Source: a virus
DNA: 64,000 nucleotides
IMG/VR virus record: IMGVR_UViG_3300022752_000035
Location: 31,985 to 95,984 of that record
Reading direction: 5' to 3' (one strand)
The stretch's first letter is position 1, and each line of letters begins with the position of its first letter. Shown here one piece after another: positions 15,421 through 25,310 of the stretch. Position numbers and translations under genes: made by a program. Under the pieces are notes generated by a model. That model searched no databases. It was not told where the DNA came from and worked only from the letters and a program-made list of their open reading frames with translations.

Positions 15421-18400
15421 GTTTTAACACATAAAACTCCGCCACTTAACCAAACTCCTCCTTTCGGAATAAATGAATTCGTTGTTGGAAGTTTTGTCAA
15501 ATCAAAAACTATTGGTGAATGATTTGGATCTTGACCAGTTATATAAATTCCATTAGCAAAATTCAAAAACAATGTATTTTCTTGAGATATGTTTTTTACT
15601 CCAGTTGAAGCATCACTTAATACAATTGACCCAGAATTTTTAATGGTTATATTTTTTCCTAGAGCATTACTATAAGAACCACTGATTAAATTATTTGTTC
15701 CACCTAAAACGTTAGAGTATGTACCAGATACTATATTTAAACTGCCACCAAGAATAGAAGAAAAAGAATCGCTATAAATGTTATTATTATTGACGATTAA
15801 ATTACCTGATCCTCCTACGATATTAGTATATTGTAAATTTCCAGTTACTAGATTATTACTTCCCCCTAATACTGTACAAAATGCACTTTTTGGATATTGG
15901 TCATTAGGATTAAAAATATCTATAATTTTATTTGATCGTCCACCAGGAATTAAATTAAAATCTCCTATGATAGTATTATTAACTCCTCCAGCTATACTAG
16001 ATACAAGACCTTTGATATAGTTTCCAGTTCCACCACCTATAGTGGAACTTCCAATATCACTGAATCCAAAAGCGCCTAATCTTGCATAATTGAATGTACT
16101 TAATACAGATTTAGCAATGTTTAAATCTTTTTCCAAATCAGAAGCTATATATTCATATATTAAACCAGTCATTTGGTTCACAGATAATGGAGCAGATAAA
16201 CTAAAAGAAAATCCATCGTTTCCTGTATTGCTAATATTATGCAAATATATTTCGTCTAAAGATGAATAAGCTCTTCCAAAAATTTTTGGAGAAAGATTAA
16301 ATTTATCAATAAATTTAATATTTATATCTCCAGTAAATGATGCACTATTATCAATTAATATATTTTGTTGGACATCAAAAAGACCAGATCCAGTATTAGA
16401 AAATATTATATAGTTAATTTTTATTCTATCTCCTGTAGCAATATTGTCTGATAATTGTATATTTAATCCAGTTTGATAAATATTTTTCAACCTTTGCAAA
16501 TAAATATTATCATTATTTATATTTTCTATAGACAAAAAGACTTTTGGTGAATCATAATTTAAATAATTATTAAAATTTATATTTAATTCATTATTTAAAA
16601 ACCCCGTGTATGTCAAAGAATTAACATTTATCTTGGTGTTATCTATATTAAATTCTCCAGTTCTATATATAGAGACATTAACTTGCGCATCTTGATCAAT
16701 AGGTCTAGAAGTATGGAAATAAAAACCTGTTGAACTTTTTCCTGAAATAAAATGAGAGTAAATATTTTTAGAAGAATTTCCACTTTGAATAATATTACAT
16801 AATGGCGCATATCCAGTATCCAAAATGCCAGATAATAAATTTATATAAAGAAGATTTTCTCCAGATTTTAATCCTGTTTGATAAACTTGTATATTTTCTC
16901 CAGAGTATTTCCCAGTAAATCCTAAAGAATTGATATTTATATAATGATTGTTGTCTTTTAACTCTGCGCTTAAAGTCAACCTTAAATCTGAAGTATTACC
17001 AGATATAGCTCCCAGAGGAAACCAATTTATATTATTATCGTATATATTAAAAAAGTTAATTCCTTTTCTTTCCAAAGGAATATCATATCTATACCCTGTT
17101 CCAGTAATTAATTTTTGGAAAGGATATACTTTATTAATTTCTAAATGTACTCCATCATTCAATTCTGCACCAGTAAAAAATCCTTTAATTCCAACGAAAT
17201 AATCAAGCAAAACATTTTCTTCTAAAACATTTGGAAAATCTATATAAAACCCAGTTCTATTTAATCCACTTATGTTTATAGATTTATAAACTCCATTATT
17301 TCCAATTAGATTAGGCATGATTATTAATTCGTTTGAATTAACAAAAGGTTGAGTAAAATTAATTTTATAAGTTTTTGATCCTAAATTTAATCCAGTTCTT
17401 TCCGTTTTAAATTCGCAGACACTATTTCCCGTTCCTATAAATGATCCAGAATAAAGATTGGGAGATAGAAGACTGATCCAATTATATATCTTTATTTTAT
17501 TATCGTTATTAATATTTGGATATACATCTAAAACATAATCAATTGTAGTGATATCAGAAATTTTATCTACTTTATAAATATTATTATTACTTTCTATATT
17601 AGTAAGAATCGCTAGTTCATCTGTAAATAATTGAGATGGATATTCTATTAAATATATATCAGCTTCATTATTAATATTTTTAATAAACATTTGATTCGCT
17701 ATAGATGAAAGACCAGTTGAAGTTGCATCAATTGTATTTCCAAATCCCCCAACTATATTACAAAAAGACCCTAATAATGTATTGTTTTCTCCACCGCCAA
17801 TCGTTGAATTATCACTAAAAAAAGATTTTACTGTAGAAATTACATTATTTTTTCCAGCGATAATACTAGATCTTCTTGATCCACTGATCAAATTATTTGT
17901 TCCAAATATAAATACATTGTCAGTTTTTTTATCTATTTTATTATTTATTCCTAAAGCTACAGAAGAATCAGCCTCAACAATATTATTTGCATTTTTTATA
18001 TTTTTAGAAGTAGTTACTACTCCAGATAAAGGCCCCAAAATATCTAAACCTTGACCATCAAACTTAATATATCCGTCTTCATTGCCAACTCTAAATTTTG
18101 GTTTATTAAAATTATATCTATTATCATAACCTAAATAAAATCCACTGCCTTCATCAACATTTTTGTCATTTACAGTTTTAATATAGCCACTTAATATACC
18201 TTCTTGGCCTATATTTAAAGCGTTGGTTATATTTGATTCTTCAGCTAATAATATCTGAGTTGCGGTTGCAGCAAATTCATTAGTGAATGGTATCCAATTT
18301 GGATTTCCAGCTTGAGGCTCAGAGTCTATATTAGTATAAGCTGCATACCAATGATTGACTCCTTCTCTTGAATATTTTACAACATCTCTTCTTAAATTAC

Positions 18401-20891
18401 TTCCCACATATCCTATTCCATATTTCCAAGGCCCTCTATAAGTAATTCCTGGCCCGCTTAACGATCTTCCAGAATATCCTACAGCAAGATTAAGTATCAT
18501 TCCTTCGTTAGGTCTTTCACCATCTAAAGCTCTTATCTTTAAATAATAGATTCCTCCAACTAATGGTTGACCAAATATTTGATTTGCACTATTTAAATAT
18601 GTTTCTAAACCCGTTGGCCAGTCACCTTCGCCCACACCAGAAATAGTTGTTGGAGAAAATTCAAATCTTGTAGCTCTAGAATTAGTTTGTATTTGATAAA
18701 AAAATGCATTTTCTAAAGGAGTACTAACATATCCAGGACTTGTAAATATATCTGAATTTGGAGGTCTAAATCCACTTATTGCAGAAACTTTAACATTTTT
18801 ATTTTTTGTGATAAGCTCATTTTCGTATCCAATTCCAGTATCATAATAATTATTAAATAAAAATAATTCTCCTTTGCCAGTAATATCTCCTCCAAGTTTA
18901 GCTTCAAAAACAGTATATCCACCTGTATTATTTCCACCAATTCCATTGGTTCCTGTGATTTGCGTTAAATTTTTATTAACTATTTCTAATGGAAAATTTT
19001 TTATCTCTTTATATCCTAAAAGATTTTGAGTACCAGAATAACCGCTGAAATATATTAAATTTGCATTAGAAGCATTGATTCCAGATATTCTAATATAACC
19101 TAAATTATTATATAATGTATTAGAGGATGAGCAATCATAAATAGTAGGCAAAATATCAATAGACTTATTAGAAGGTAATATATAACTTTCATCAAAACGA
19201 TTTCTTTTAATTTTAATTCTAGCTTGAGGATTTCTCACTTCTCTTGGGACTTTAAATCTTATACCAGTTGCAGAATTACTTATTTTAATTCCACTTATTA
19301 AATAATCATTTGGTGCATCAACATTTCCAGTTATACCTAAGAAAAATACTTCAGAATCAGTTAAATTACCATAATCTCCAGAAGTTCCACTAGAACTATA
19401 AATTTCCATTTCATCTAAATATTTAGCGGCTTGTATTCCAGATAAATATCTTATATTAATGTTATTTTCTGATAGTCTTACTGTAGATACTAAAAGATTG
19501 TTTGTAGAAGGAGATTTAATTAAAATACCAGAATTTGGAAAATCAACAGAAAATATTTGAAGTGAAGTTGTTGTATAAGCATTTGGTAATACAAATGATG
19601 CTCTATCTGCAGCAGAATTTATTGTGATATCTTTTTTCAAAACATTTGGTTGACCAAGATTAATATAATTTATACGCTGTAAATATTTTCCACTTATCGT
19701 TATTAATGCTCCAGTACCCGCAAGAACATCATTTGGAGAAAAACCACTAGCAATTAAAGGAGGATAAAAAACATTTAAAATATTTTTAGTTTTATCTGAG
19801 CCATATTTACCAGAAACAGTGATATAATCTGATGAACTATAATTAGGTATATCAAAATATAATCCTGTATTTTCTATTAGAGAATAATTAGAAATGCTTT
19901 GATCTCCAATTTTTAAATCAGTAAAAAATGATAAATTATCTCCAGTTAAAACGATTTGAGTTGATTCTATTAATCCTGTCGTTGGATAAAAACCATAAAT
20001 ATTGGGGTAACCAGAGATATAAAAATTATCAAATTTTGTTCCACTATTAATCCCCCTAAATTTTAAATTTTCTATAATTCCACTTTGATTTCTTCTTATA
20101 TTATAAGGAACTTGGAACTCTATAAATTGTAAAGATCCAGTATTTTCATATTTTTCATAAAGGAAATTTATTAGACCATTTTTTCCATTTCCTATATTTG
20201 GGATAAATTCTACCCCAGTCGTTTGATTAGGCACTGTAAAAATTCCAGAATTAGTTATATCAAAACTGCCTAAAGATCCATTAATTCCAGTTGTAGATAC
20301 TGTTAGTATGGCGTATGAATTAGTATCATATTTTTTAAATCCTTGTAAATAAAATGTATCGCCTATATTATAACCAGATCCATAATTTTGAATATTTCCT
20401 CCAGTAACTCTATATAATCCTGTTTCTATAAAAGATGGATTTACTTTATTTCCACTATTATCTATAAAAGATAGATTTGCTCCTGGATTTAAATTATATC
20501 CAGAAATTTTAACGTACTCTCCTGGTAGAACATTTTTATTATCAAAACCACTTATGATTGGCTGATCTAAAATATTTAGATTAATGTAATTTGATGAAAC
20601 ACTTGCGTCATTATAAACGTAAACTTTATATTTAGATGGAGTAATTCCAGATATGGTGAAACCAACTAAATTATCTCCTAAAGTATTATTAATCCCAGAA
20701 ATATTTTTATTATTTAATCCATCAATAGAAAAATCATATGAAGAATTGTAAATATTTTGTCCAGAGATTTTTATTATGTTTTTCTTAAATTGTTCTCCAG
20801 ATATAAAAATAGTTTCTCCATTAATCGCTATAAATCCAGTAGGAGGAGAAATTACTGGTTGAGCAGATTGTATTGTAAATAACACGCTCAT
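15417..20891 (-). CDS. Large tail fibre: IPT/TIG repeats plus YadA-like head repeats
   Basis: This 1824-residue protein is beta-rich throughout. About 1-640 holds IPT/TIG-like Ig domains, each opening with patterns such as GEYVKISGYNLNPG, TQIVLTGDNLS and GALITISGKYLQ. From about 975-1070 and again from 1610-1760 come YadA/Hep-Hag-like repeats of the form S-x-I-x-G-G-x-x-N-x-I (for example SSIAGGVNNTIIG, SNVLGGTNNLISG), which normally form a trimeric left-handed beta roll. A region of about 540 residues of other beta structure separates the two blocks. It probably forms a receptor-binding fibre. It starts by ATGA overlap with the upstream gene, with GGAGGAT as a strong ribosome-binding site. 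No chaperone domain was seen at the end. Confidence 0.75.
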   Translation of the reverse strand: MSVLFTIQSAQPVISPPTGFIAINGETIFISGEQFKKNIIKISGQNIYNSSYDFSIDGLNNKNISGINNTLGDNLVGFTISGITPSKYKVYVYNDASVSSNYINLNILDQPIISGFDNKNVLPGEYVKISGYNLNPGANLSFIDNSGNKVNPSFIETGLYRVTGGNIQNYGSGYNIGDTFYLQGFKKYDTNSYAILTVSTTGINGSLGSFDITNSGIFTVPNQTTGVEFIPNIGNGKNGLINFLYEKYENTGSLQFIEFQVPYNIRRNQSGIIENLKFRGINSGTKFDNFYISGYPNIYGFYPTTGLIESTQIVLTGDNLSFFTDLKIGDQSISNYSLIENTGLYFDIPNYSSSDYITVSGKYGSDKTKNILNVFYPPLIASGFSPNDVLAGTGALITISGKYLQRINYINLGQPNVLKKDITINSAADRASFVLPNAYTTTSLQIFSVDFPNSGILIKSPSTNNLLVSTVRLSENNINIRYLSGIQAAKYLDEMEIYSSSGTSGDYGNLTDSEVFFLGITGNVDAPNDYLISGIKISNSATGIRFKVPREVRNPQARIKIKRNRFDESYILPSNKSIDILPTIYDCSSSNTLYNNLGYIRISGINASNANLIYFSGYSGTQNLLGYKEIKNFPLEIVNKNLTQITGTNGIGGNNTGGYTVFEAKLGGDITGKGELFLFNNYYDTGIGYENELITKNKNVKVSAISGFRPPNSDIFTSPGYVSTPLENAFFYQIQTNSRATRFEFSPTTISGVGEGDWPTGLETYLNSANQIFGQPLVGGIYYLKIRALDGERPNEGMILNLAVGYSGRSLSGPGITYRGPWKYGIGYVGSNLRRDVVKYSREGVNHWYAAYTNIDSEPQAGNPNWIPFTNEFAATATQILLAEESNITNALNIGQEGILSGYIKTVNDKNVDEGSGFYLGYDNRYNFNKPKFRVGNEDGYIKFDGQGLDILGPLSGVVTTSKNIKNANNIVEADSSVALGINNKIDKKTDNVFIFGTNNLISGSRRSSIIAGKNNVISTVKSFFSDNSTIGGGENNTLLGSFCNIVGGFGNTIDATSTGLSSIANQMFIKNINNEADIYLIEYPSQLFTDELAILTNIESNNNIYKVDKISDITTIDYVLDVYPNINNDNKIKIYNWISLLSPNLYSGSFIGTGNSVCEFKTERTGLNLGSKTYKINFTQPFVNSNELIIMPNLIGNNGVYKSINISGLNRTGFYIDFPNVLEENVLLDYFVGIKGFFTGAELNDGVHLEINKVYPFQKLITGTGYRYDIPLERKGINFFNIYDNNINWFPLGAISGNTSDLRLTLSAELKDNNHYININSLGFTGKYSGENIQVYQTGLKSGENLLYINLLSGILDTGYAPLCNIIQSGNSSKNIYSHFISGKSSTGFYFHTSRPIDQDAQVNVSIYRTGEFNIDNTKINVNSLTYTGFLNNELNINFNNYLNYDSPKVFLSIENINNDNIYLQRLKNIYQTGLNIQLSDNIATGDRIKINYIIFSNTGSGLFDVQQNILIDNSASFTGDINIKFIDKFNLSPKIFGRAYSSLDEIYLHNISNTGNDGFSFSLSAPLSVNQMTGLIYEYIASDLEKDLNIAKSVLSTFNYARLGAFGFSDIGSSTIGGGTGNYIKGLVSSIAGGVNNTIIGDFNLIPGGRSNKIIDIFNPNDQYPKSAFCTVLGGSNNLVTGNLQYTNIVGGSGNLIVNNNNIYSDSFSSILGGSLNIVSGTYSNVLGGTNNLISGSYSNALGKNITIKNSGSIVLSDASTGVKNISQENTLFLNFANGIYITGQDPNHSPIVFDLTKLPTTNSFIPKGGVWLSGGVLCVKT

Positions 20892-22597
20892 TCAAATAAT
20901 CCTCCATCTTCAGTCATCATCTGTATAGTGTATCTTCCAGTAGGTATGTTACTCAATGGAATATACCCGCTTAATAAATTTTTATTGATAATTCTAAATG
21001 AAGTTTGAAAGGTGCTTTTATTTTCTTGATAAATATTGTCAGAATATCTAAATTTAACAAAACAACTATCATATTGATAAGGACTATCAATTAATATTGG
21101 TTTTTTAAAGCTTTTACCTTGAATCATTATATTACTGCCTCGATATCCACTATTAGGTAATACTGCCAAAGGCATTGGAGTTTCAGAAAACGCGCTAATA
21201 GAAGTTTTCGATATCCCTGTTTGATTTATTAATATTACATTACCATTAATATAATATTCAGAATTTGGTATTTTAAATGACATACTATTTTTATCTTTAA
21301 TTATTACGTCTTCTAACGGAAGCCTTTCTTGAAATGTGTTTGCATTGCCTGTTAACAAATAAATTTTTTTGTAATAGGAATTTTTTCCATTATAAATGAA
21401 TGTAGATAAATCTGTGCCAGTGTTATCTATCGTGAAGTAATTTAAACGGAAGGATTTATTATTAGCAGCATTTGGAATCGCTATATCGAAAGAATTTTTT
21501 TGCAGATTATATATATTCGTTGCGGAAAAAGTTGTGCCTATATCTACATTATTAATTTTTTCAATGCTAGTAAATAGAAATGGTGGATATAGATTATTAT
21601 CTACGCGATTTATAGGATCAAAATAAATTGTTTGACTCGAATAATTTGGATCTATATCAACATAACTTCTTTTAAAAAATCCAGAGTCAAAAATAAATCC
21701 ACTAGAATTGATTAGTAATACGTTTAAATTTGTAGCATATCCAAAAGCATTTTCAATAGTCAAATCAAATGATCCCGTAGTTTTATTACTTATATAGCTA
21801 TCATCATGATCTGCTCCGCTTTGCACAATATTATAAAAAATAGCATAATCTGTATTATTTAATTTTCTAGGAAGGTCTATAGTATAATTTAAATAACCTG
21901 ATTGTAACGGAGTTGTAAAAGCTTGAAATTCATCATTAAGTACGCCTGATGACATAGAGAGTAAATGATTTTCATAATATTTTTGTAGTAAATTACCAGG
22001 AATATCATATTTTATTTGGATAGATTTTCCACTGCTATAATTAAAATCATTTATATTTAAAAGTTTATAATCTTCGATCTCTGCTCTTAAATTAATATTT
22101 TGCACTAAATTTATATCTCCCACGCCAGTCTTTGTTGACATTGGAATATTAAAAGTATTTTTTTCTCCGCTAAAATAATAATTAATATCATCTAATATAG
22201 GTGTCGCTAAAATATATCCACTAACTATAGAAGTTAATACTTTTCCACTTAAATTAATGATAGATCCCTCTGATCCATTTTTCGGGTCAAAATCTTGAAT
22301 TGTAAAAATTGGTAAAAATGGTAAATTATTTTGGCCAGTAATTTCAAAGCTATCTGACGATATGACTAATTTACCAGTATTTGGATCTGATGGCACAATA
22401 AATTCCATTTTTTGAGTTCCATTCACGAGCGCAAAATTTATTTTTTCTCCAGCGAAAAAAAGATTATCAACATAATCCAAATCTTCACCATAAATTGAAA
22501 CGACCTGCCCTAACATTCCAACTGGACTAGACGTAGAAGTAATCTTAGGATTAGGAGGAATATACTTGAAAAGTCCTGTTGATGTAATAAGTCCCAT
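20888..22597 (-). CDS. Tail appendage protein with IPT/TIG domains
   Basis: This 569-residue protein has a first half with two clear IPT/TIG-like Ig domains (GQVVSIYGEDLDYVDNLFFAG; GSEGSIINLSGKV). A last domain of the same type (GYRGSNIMIQGKSFKKP) follows after a beta-rich middle. These domains are common in phage tail and fibre proteins and often bind surface sugars weakly. Its stop overlaps the start of the 1824-residue fibre, and it begins 6 bases after the tube-like gene at 22603-23574. It is therefore probably a connector between a tail-tube-like base and the large fibre. The exact role is not shown by the sequence. Confidence 0.6.
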   Translation of the reverse strand: MGLITSTGLFKYIPPNPKITSTSSPVGMLGQVVSIYGEDLDYVDNLFFAGEKINFALVNGTQKMEFIVPSDPNTGKLVISSDSFEITGQNNLPFLPIFTIQDFDPKNGSEGSIINLSGKVLTSIVSGYILATPILDDINYYFSGEKNTFNIPMSTKTGVGDINLVQNINLRAEIEDYKLLNINDFNYSSGKSIQIKYDIPGNLLQKYYENHLLSMSSGVLNDEFQAFTTPLQSGYLNYTIDLPRKLNNTDYAIFYNIVQSGADHDDSYISNKTTGSFDLTIENAFGYATNLNVLLINSSGFIFDSGFFKRSYVDIDPNYSSQTIYFDPINRVDNNLYPPFLFTSIEKINNVDIGTTFSATNIYNLQKNSFDIAIPNAANNKSFRLNYFTIDNTGTDLSTFIYNGKNSYYKKIYLLTGNANTFQERLPLEDVIIKDKNSMSFKIPNSEYYINGNVILINQTGISKTSISAFSETPMPLAVLPNSGYRGSNIMIQGKSFKKPILIDSPYQYDSCFVKFRYSDNIYQENKSTFQTSFRIINKNLLSGYIPLSNIPTGRYTIQMMTEDGGLFE

Positions 22598-22602
22598 ATG
22601 CT

Positions 22603-23574
22603 TTATGCTAAAGTTAGCATCCTTATTTGTTGATTTGTTATATTCTTAACTCTAGGAACAACAGCAGTGATTGTATTTCTATTATTTATTACAAAACTAT
22701 CAGCTTCATATTCTCCAAAAAATACTTGAGCCACATAATTAAAGTTAGTACCATTTATTTTAATTTTATCTTTATAGCGACCAGATGTAGGAGTAAAATC
22801 AGTTATAGTAGCTTCTTCAATAACATTAAACTGTCTAATAGTCAACTCGTTAGTCAAGAATTCTTCAGATTTTGCTTGAAAAGTTTTTTTAGTTAAAAAT
22901 CCAGTCACGCCATATCCTTGAGTTATAAGAGATGTTCCAAAAGGCGCAGTACCTAACACAACTCCAACTCGTGATCCAGAGATTTCTAATAATGGATTTA
23001 AATTATCACAAGTTATATTTAAAGTAGTCTCCTTTAATCCAAAAACTCCTCTTCTTTCATAAGTATCACCAATATACATTTCTGGTCTTATATCAGTAGA
23101 ATAACTGTAATTAGCGTTTAAATAGGAGCCAGTTAAATTTTGATTATTAAAATTACTAATGCTAATTTCATTAACATGTACAATAGATTCTGAGTAATCT
23201 GCATTATCATATACTGGAGAAAAAGATCCAGTAGGAGATCTAAAAAATAAAATCTCTGTTGTACAGACTATCGGATTATGCGGTGCAAATCTAGCGTTAA
23301 AACTTTTTATATAACCAGTTTGTTGAATTCCACCAAAATCAAATTTTACGCCATCATCTAAATACAATAAATTTTTAATTGGATCTTGTCCAGTATAATA
23401 ATAACTAAAACTGAGTGATCCTTGAATGGTATTATCTGGTCTAACATCTTCAGCATGTCTTTGTCCAAGTTCTATGTATGGACTAATTTGAGCCTCATAT
23501 GACATTTGAGCCTCAGTAGCAATAATCAATTGATTATTTATTTTTAAACTTACATTTTTTCCATTATAAAACAT
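22603..23574 (-). CDS. Tail-tube-like protein with C-terminal IPT/TIG domain
   Basis: This is a 323-residue protein. The first part has IIATEAQMSYEAQISPYIELGQR and SLSFSYYY, the pattern A-x-x-x-S-Y-x...Y-x-L-G also seen in the products at 23576-24406 and 24439-25245 and, less closely, in the main tail tube (50125-51225). A second, similar half follows (GSYLNANYSYSTDIRPEMYIG). The last 65 residues are an IPT/TIG domain (PTSGRYKDKIKINGTNF). A tube fold plus terminal Ig domain resembles lambda gpV. It is probably a distal tube ring or fibre-attachment ring. The upstream gene ends 1 base before its start. Confidence 0.55.
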   Translation of the reverse strand: MFYNGKNVSLKINNQLIIATEAQMSYEAQISPYIELGQRHAEDVRPDNTIQGSLSFSYYYTGQDPIKNLLYLDDGVKFDFGGIQQTGYIKSFNARFAPHNPIVCTTEILFFRSPTGSFSPVYDNADYSESIVHVNEISISNFNNQNLTGSYLNANYSYSTDIRPEMYIGDTYERRGVFGLKETTLNITCDNLNPLLEISGSRVGVVLGTAPFGTSLITQGYGVTGFLTKKTFQAKSEEFLTNELTIRQFNVIEEATITDFTPTSGRYKDKIKINGTNFNYVAQVFFGEYEADSFVINNRNTITAVVPRVKNITNQQIRMLTLA

Positions 23575-23575
23575 A

Positions 23576-24406
23576 TTAATAATACTGTACTATTGTTTTT
23601 GTTGATCGAACAATATCGTCTAAATTAGATTCAATAGTAGAGTTATTAATAAATGCATCTGGCATTTCTATAGTAAAGCTATTTGAATCTAAGAGTCCAG
23701 ATATTTGAATTTTTAGAGGTATATTTTCTCCAGTATAAACTAATTTTGTAAATAAATTTTCCGTCATATTTATAGTTTCTTGAGCTCTAATTGGTTTTAC
23801 TTCGATTGGAGTTTGTTGACCTAAAGCATAAATTGGTGTTAAATTACATGTGAATGTATAAGTTAAATTATACAAATCTCCAGTTAATTCACTTGCTGTA
23901 CCTTTAGCAAATATATTTCTACCAGAGACTAAATTAGTTTTAGAACTATGAGCAATACTATCTGCAGATGCATTGTTTGGATTAACTAAATCTCTAGGAG
24001 TTTGAAATAAAGTATTTGTTATAACTGGTTCATAAGTCACATAACTTACTTGAGCAGTAACAACGTTATTTGGTTCAATTTTAAAATTATAATTATTTAA
24101 ATAGCATTTTTGACCAGTTACTCCTGCAAATCCTATTGTAACTCCATTATAATTACTTGGAGCAGAAATAAAATTTTTAATTTCTTTAACAGTAGTAAAA
24201 GCTGGGTCTCCAGTAGGATTAATTAAATATGAAATTTGAAAAGTACTAGAACTTGGACCCGTAGTAATCTGTTTTTTAAATGGCTTTCTTTTGCCTAAAG
24301 TATAAACTGGACCCATAGTTATATCAGAATTAAAATTAGCAGAAATAGCCAAAACTCCAGTATTATTAATCTTTATCTCGCATTGATCGTAATATATTCT
24401 AGCCAT
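23576..24406 (-). CDS. Tail-tube-like protein
   Basis: This 276-residue protein has two similar halves: VLAISANFNSDITMGPVYTLGKRKPFKK then STFQISYLI, and later DLYNLTYTFTCNLTPIYALG then PIEVKP. These match its neighbours and suggest a duplicated tail-tube fold. It lacks the C-terminal Ig domain of the 22603-23574 product. The start has a good Shine-Dalgarno (AAAGGAG) and a GTGTAAT element 26 bases upstream that begins at the stop codon of the preceding gene, so it may head a separate transcript. The tube fold is inferred from the repeat pattern, and the position among fibre genes suggests a distal ring. Confidence 0.5.
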   Translation of the reverse strand: MARIYYDQCEIKINNTGVLAISANFNSDITMGPVYTLGKRKPFKKQITTGPSSSTFQISYLINPTGDPAFTTVKEIKNFISAPSNYNGVTIGFAGVTGQKCYLNNYNFKIEPNNVVTAQVSYVTYEPVITNTLFQTPRDLVNPNNASADSIAHSSKTNLVSGRNIFAKGTASELTGDLYNLTYTFTCNLTPIYALGQQTPIEVKPIRAQETINMTENLFTKLVYTGENIPLKIQISGLLDSNSFTIEMPDAFINNSTIESNLDDIVRSTKTIVQYY

Positions 24407-24427
24407 ATTCCTTTCTCCTTTTACCTC

Positions 24428-24439
24428 TTTAAATTACAC
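24428..24439 (-). promoter_or_regulatory. GTGTAAT element before the 276-residue tube-like gene
   Basis: GTGTAATTTAAA (minus strand) is 26 bases from the ATG, with a Shine-Dalgarno AAAGGAG in between. No -35 box is visible upstream. Confidence 0.5.
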
Positions 24440-25245
24440 TATCTTGATACAGTACTTTCATAAGTTAACTGCATTAGAGCGCTACCATCTACATCAGTAT
24501 TGTAATCTTCTCGGGTTAATAAAGCGTCTGCGATATTAAAAGAATTAACAATATGAGATGAATTATTTTTCTTTAAATTAATATCAAAATTGTAAATATT
24601 TTGTTTTTGAGGATAATCAAATAAACTTTTATTTTGGTAATCATGTAAAGATATAGAAAAACTTGTCGTTATAACAATTGGATACTGTAATTTAACATCT
24701 ACAGGCTTAACAGATGTAGCATCAAAAATTGGCAATCTATTGCATTTTATATTAATATTTAAATTATTAATTTTTTCAGCTTCTAATTCATTAAAATTCA
24801 GCTCTATATCTCCAGGATTTACAATATTTAACTTACTTTCTTCCATAATAAATGGTAGTTTTGGAGAAGATATATTACCAAAATCACTATAAAAATTCCA
24901 TTTTGTAGTTAAAGTAGGTATAGTACCTACTCCACAAGAAAATTGATATTCGGCCATATATCCACTATTCATACCAAAAGTGTTATTATCGTACTGAATT
25001 TTAAAATTTACCCCATTTTCGCCAGTATATTGAATAAACTGATCAGAATTTATAAATAAAGTCTCTAAATTTAATGCTCCTATAAATGCTCCTATAGGCG
25101 CTATATTTAAATGATTATTATTTGAACCCAAATATTTAATATTTTCTATAGGCAAATCATAACTGGCTGAAATAGATTGAGCGCCTGTTATGGGCGTATC
25201 ATTAATATAAATCCTATTAAATTCTCTTGTAAATCTTGATAACAT
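24439..25245 (-). CDS. Tail-tube-like protein
   Basis: This 268-residue protein belongs to the same pattern group as the two genes downstream. TPITGAQSISASYDLPIENIKYLG opens the first half, with a second half around KINNLNINIKCNRLPIFDATSVKPVDVKL. It is first in the minus-strand fibre operon and is transcribed away from the tail-tip cassette. A short AAGGT site precedes the ATG, with a GTGTAAT element 18 bases upstream. It may be the adaptor ring nearest the tail tip. No catalytic motif was seen. Confidence 0.5.
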   Translation of the reverse strand: MLSRFTREFNRIYINDTPITGAQSISASYDLPIENIKYLGSNNNHLNIAPIGAFIGALNLETLFINSDQFIQYTGENGVNFKIQYDNNTFGMNSGYMAEYQFSCGVGTIPTLTTKWNFYSDFGNISSPKLPFIMEESKLNIVNPGDIELNFNELEAEKINNLNINIKCNRLPIFDATSVKPVDVKLQYPIVITTSFSISLHDYQNKSLFDYPQKQNIYNFDINLKKNNSSHIVNSFNIADALLTREDYNTDVDGSALMQLTYESTVSR

Positions 25246-25258
25246 ACCTTATGCCTTG

Positions 25259-25270
25259 TAATAATTACAC
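25259..25270 (-). promoter_or_regulatory. GTGTAAT element, divergent, for the fibre operon
   Basis: GTGTAATTATTA on the minus strand, 18 bases before the ATG of the 268-residue gene. It forms one arm of a perfect 12-base inverted repeat whose other arm points the opposite way. Confidence 0.55.
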
Positions 25271-25278
25271 CCCTTTAA

Positions 25279-25290
25279 GTGTAATTATTA
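25279..25290 (+). promoter_or_regulatory. GTGTAAT element for the tail-tip cassette
   Basis: GTGTAATTATTA on the plus strand, 25 bases before the ATG at 25311, followed by the Shine-Dalgarno AAGGAG. It is the only such element in front of the 14 kb plus-strand tail-tip run. Confidence 0.55.
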
Positions 25291-25310
25291 ATATAAAAGG
25301 AGCAAGGTTT

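Larger units (their letters stand above)
25259..25290. repeat. 12-base perfect inverted repeat in the divergent intergenic region
   Basis: TAATAATTACAC (25259-25270), an 8-base spacer, then GTGTAATTATTA (25279-25290). Each arm is a GTGTAAT element facing its own gene. It is best read as two back-to-back promoters. A terminator is unlikely because no U-run follows either arm; it could also bind a dimeric regulator. Confidence 0.65.

Noticed and set aside
25236-25310. Longer N-terminal start for the first tail-tip gene
   Set aside because: It would run through the divergent promoter and into the opposite gene; the ATG at 25311 has a strong AAGGAG.
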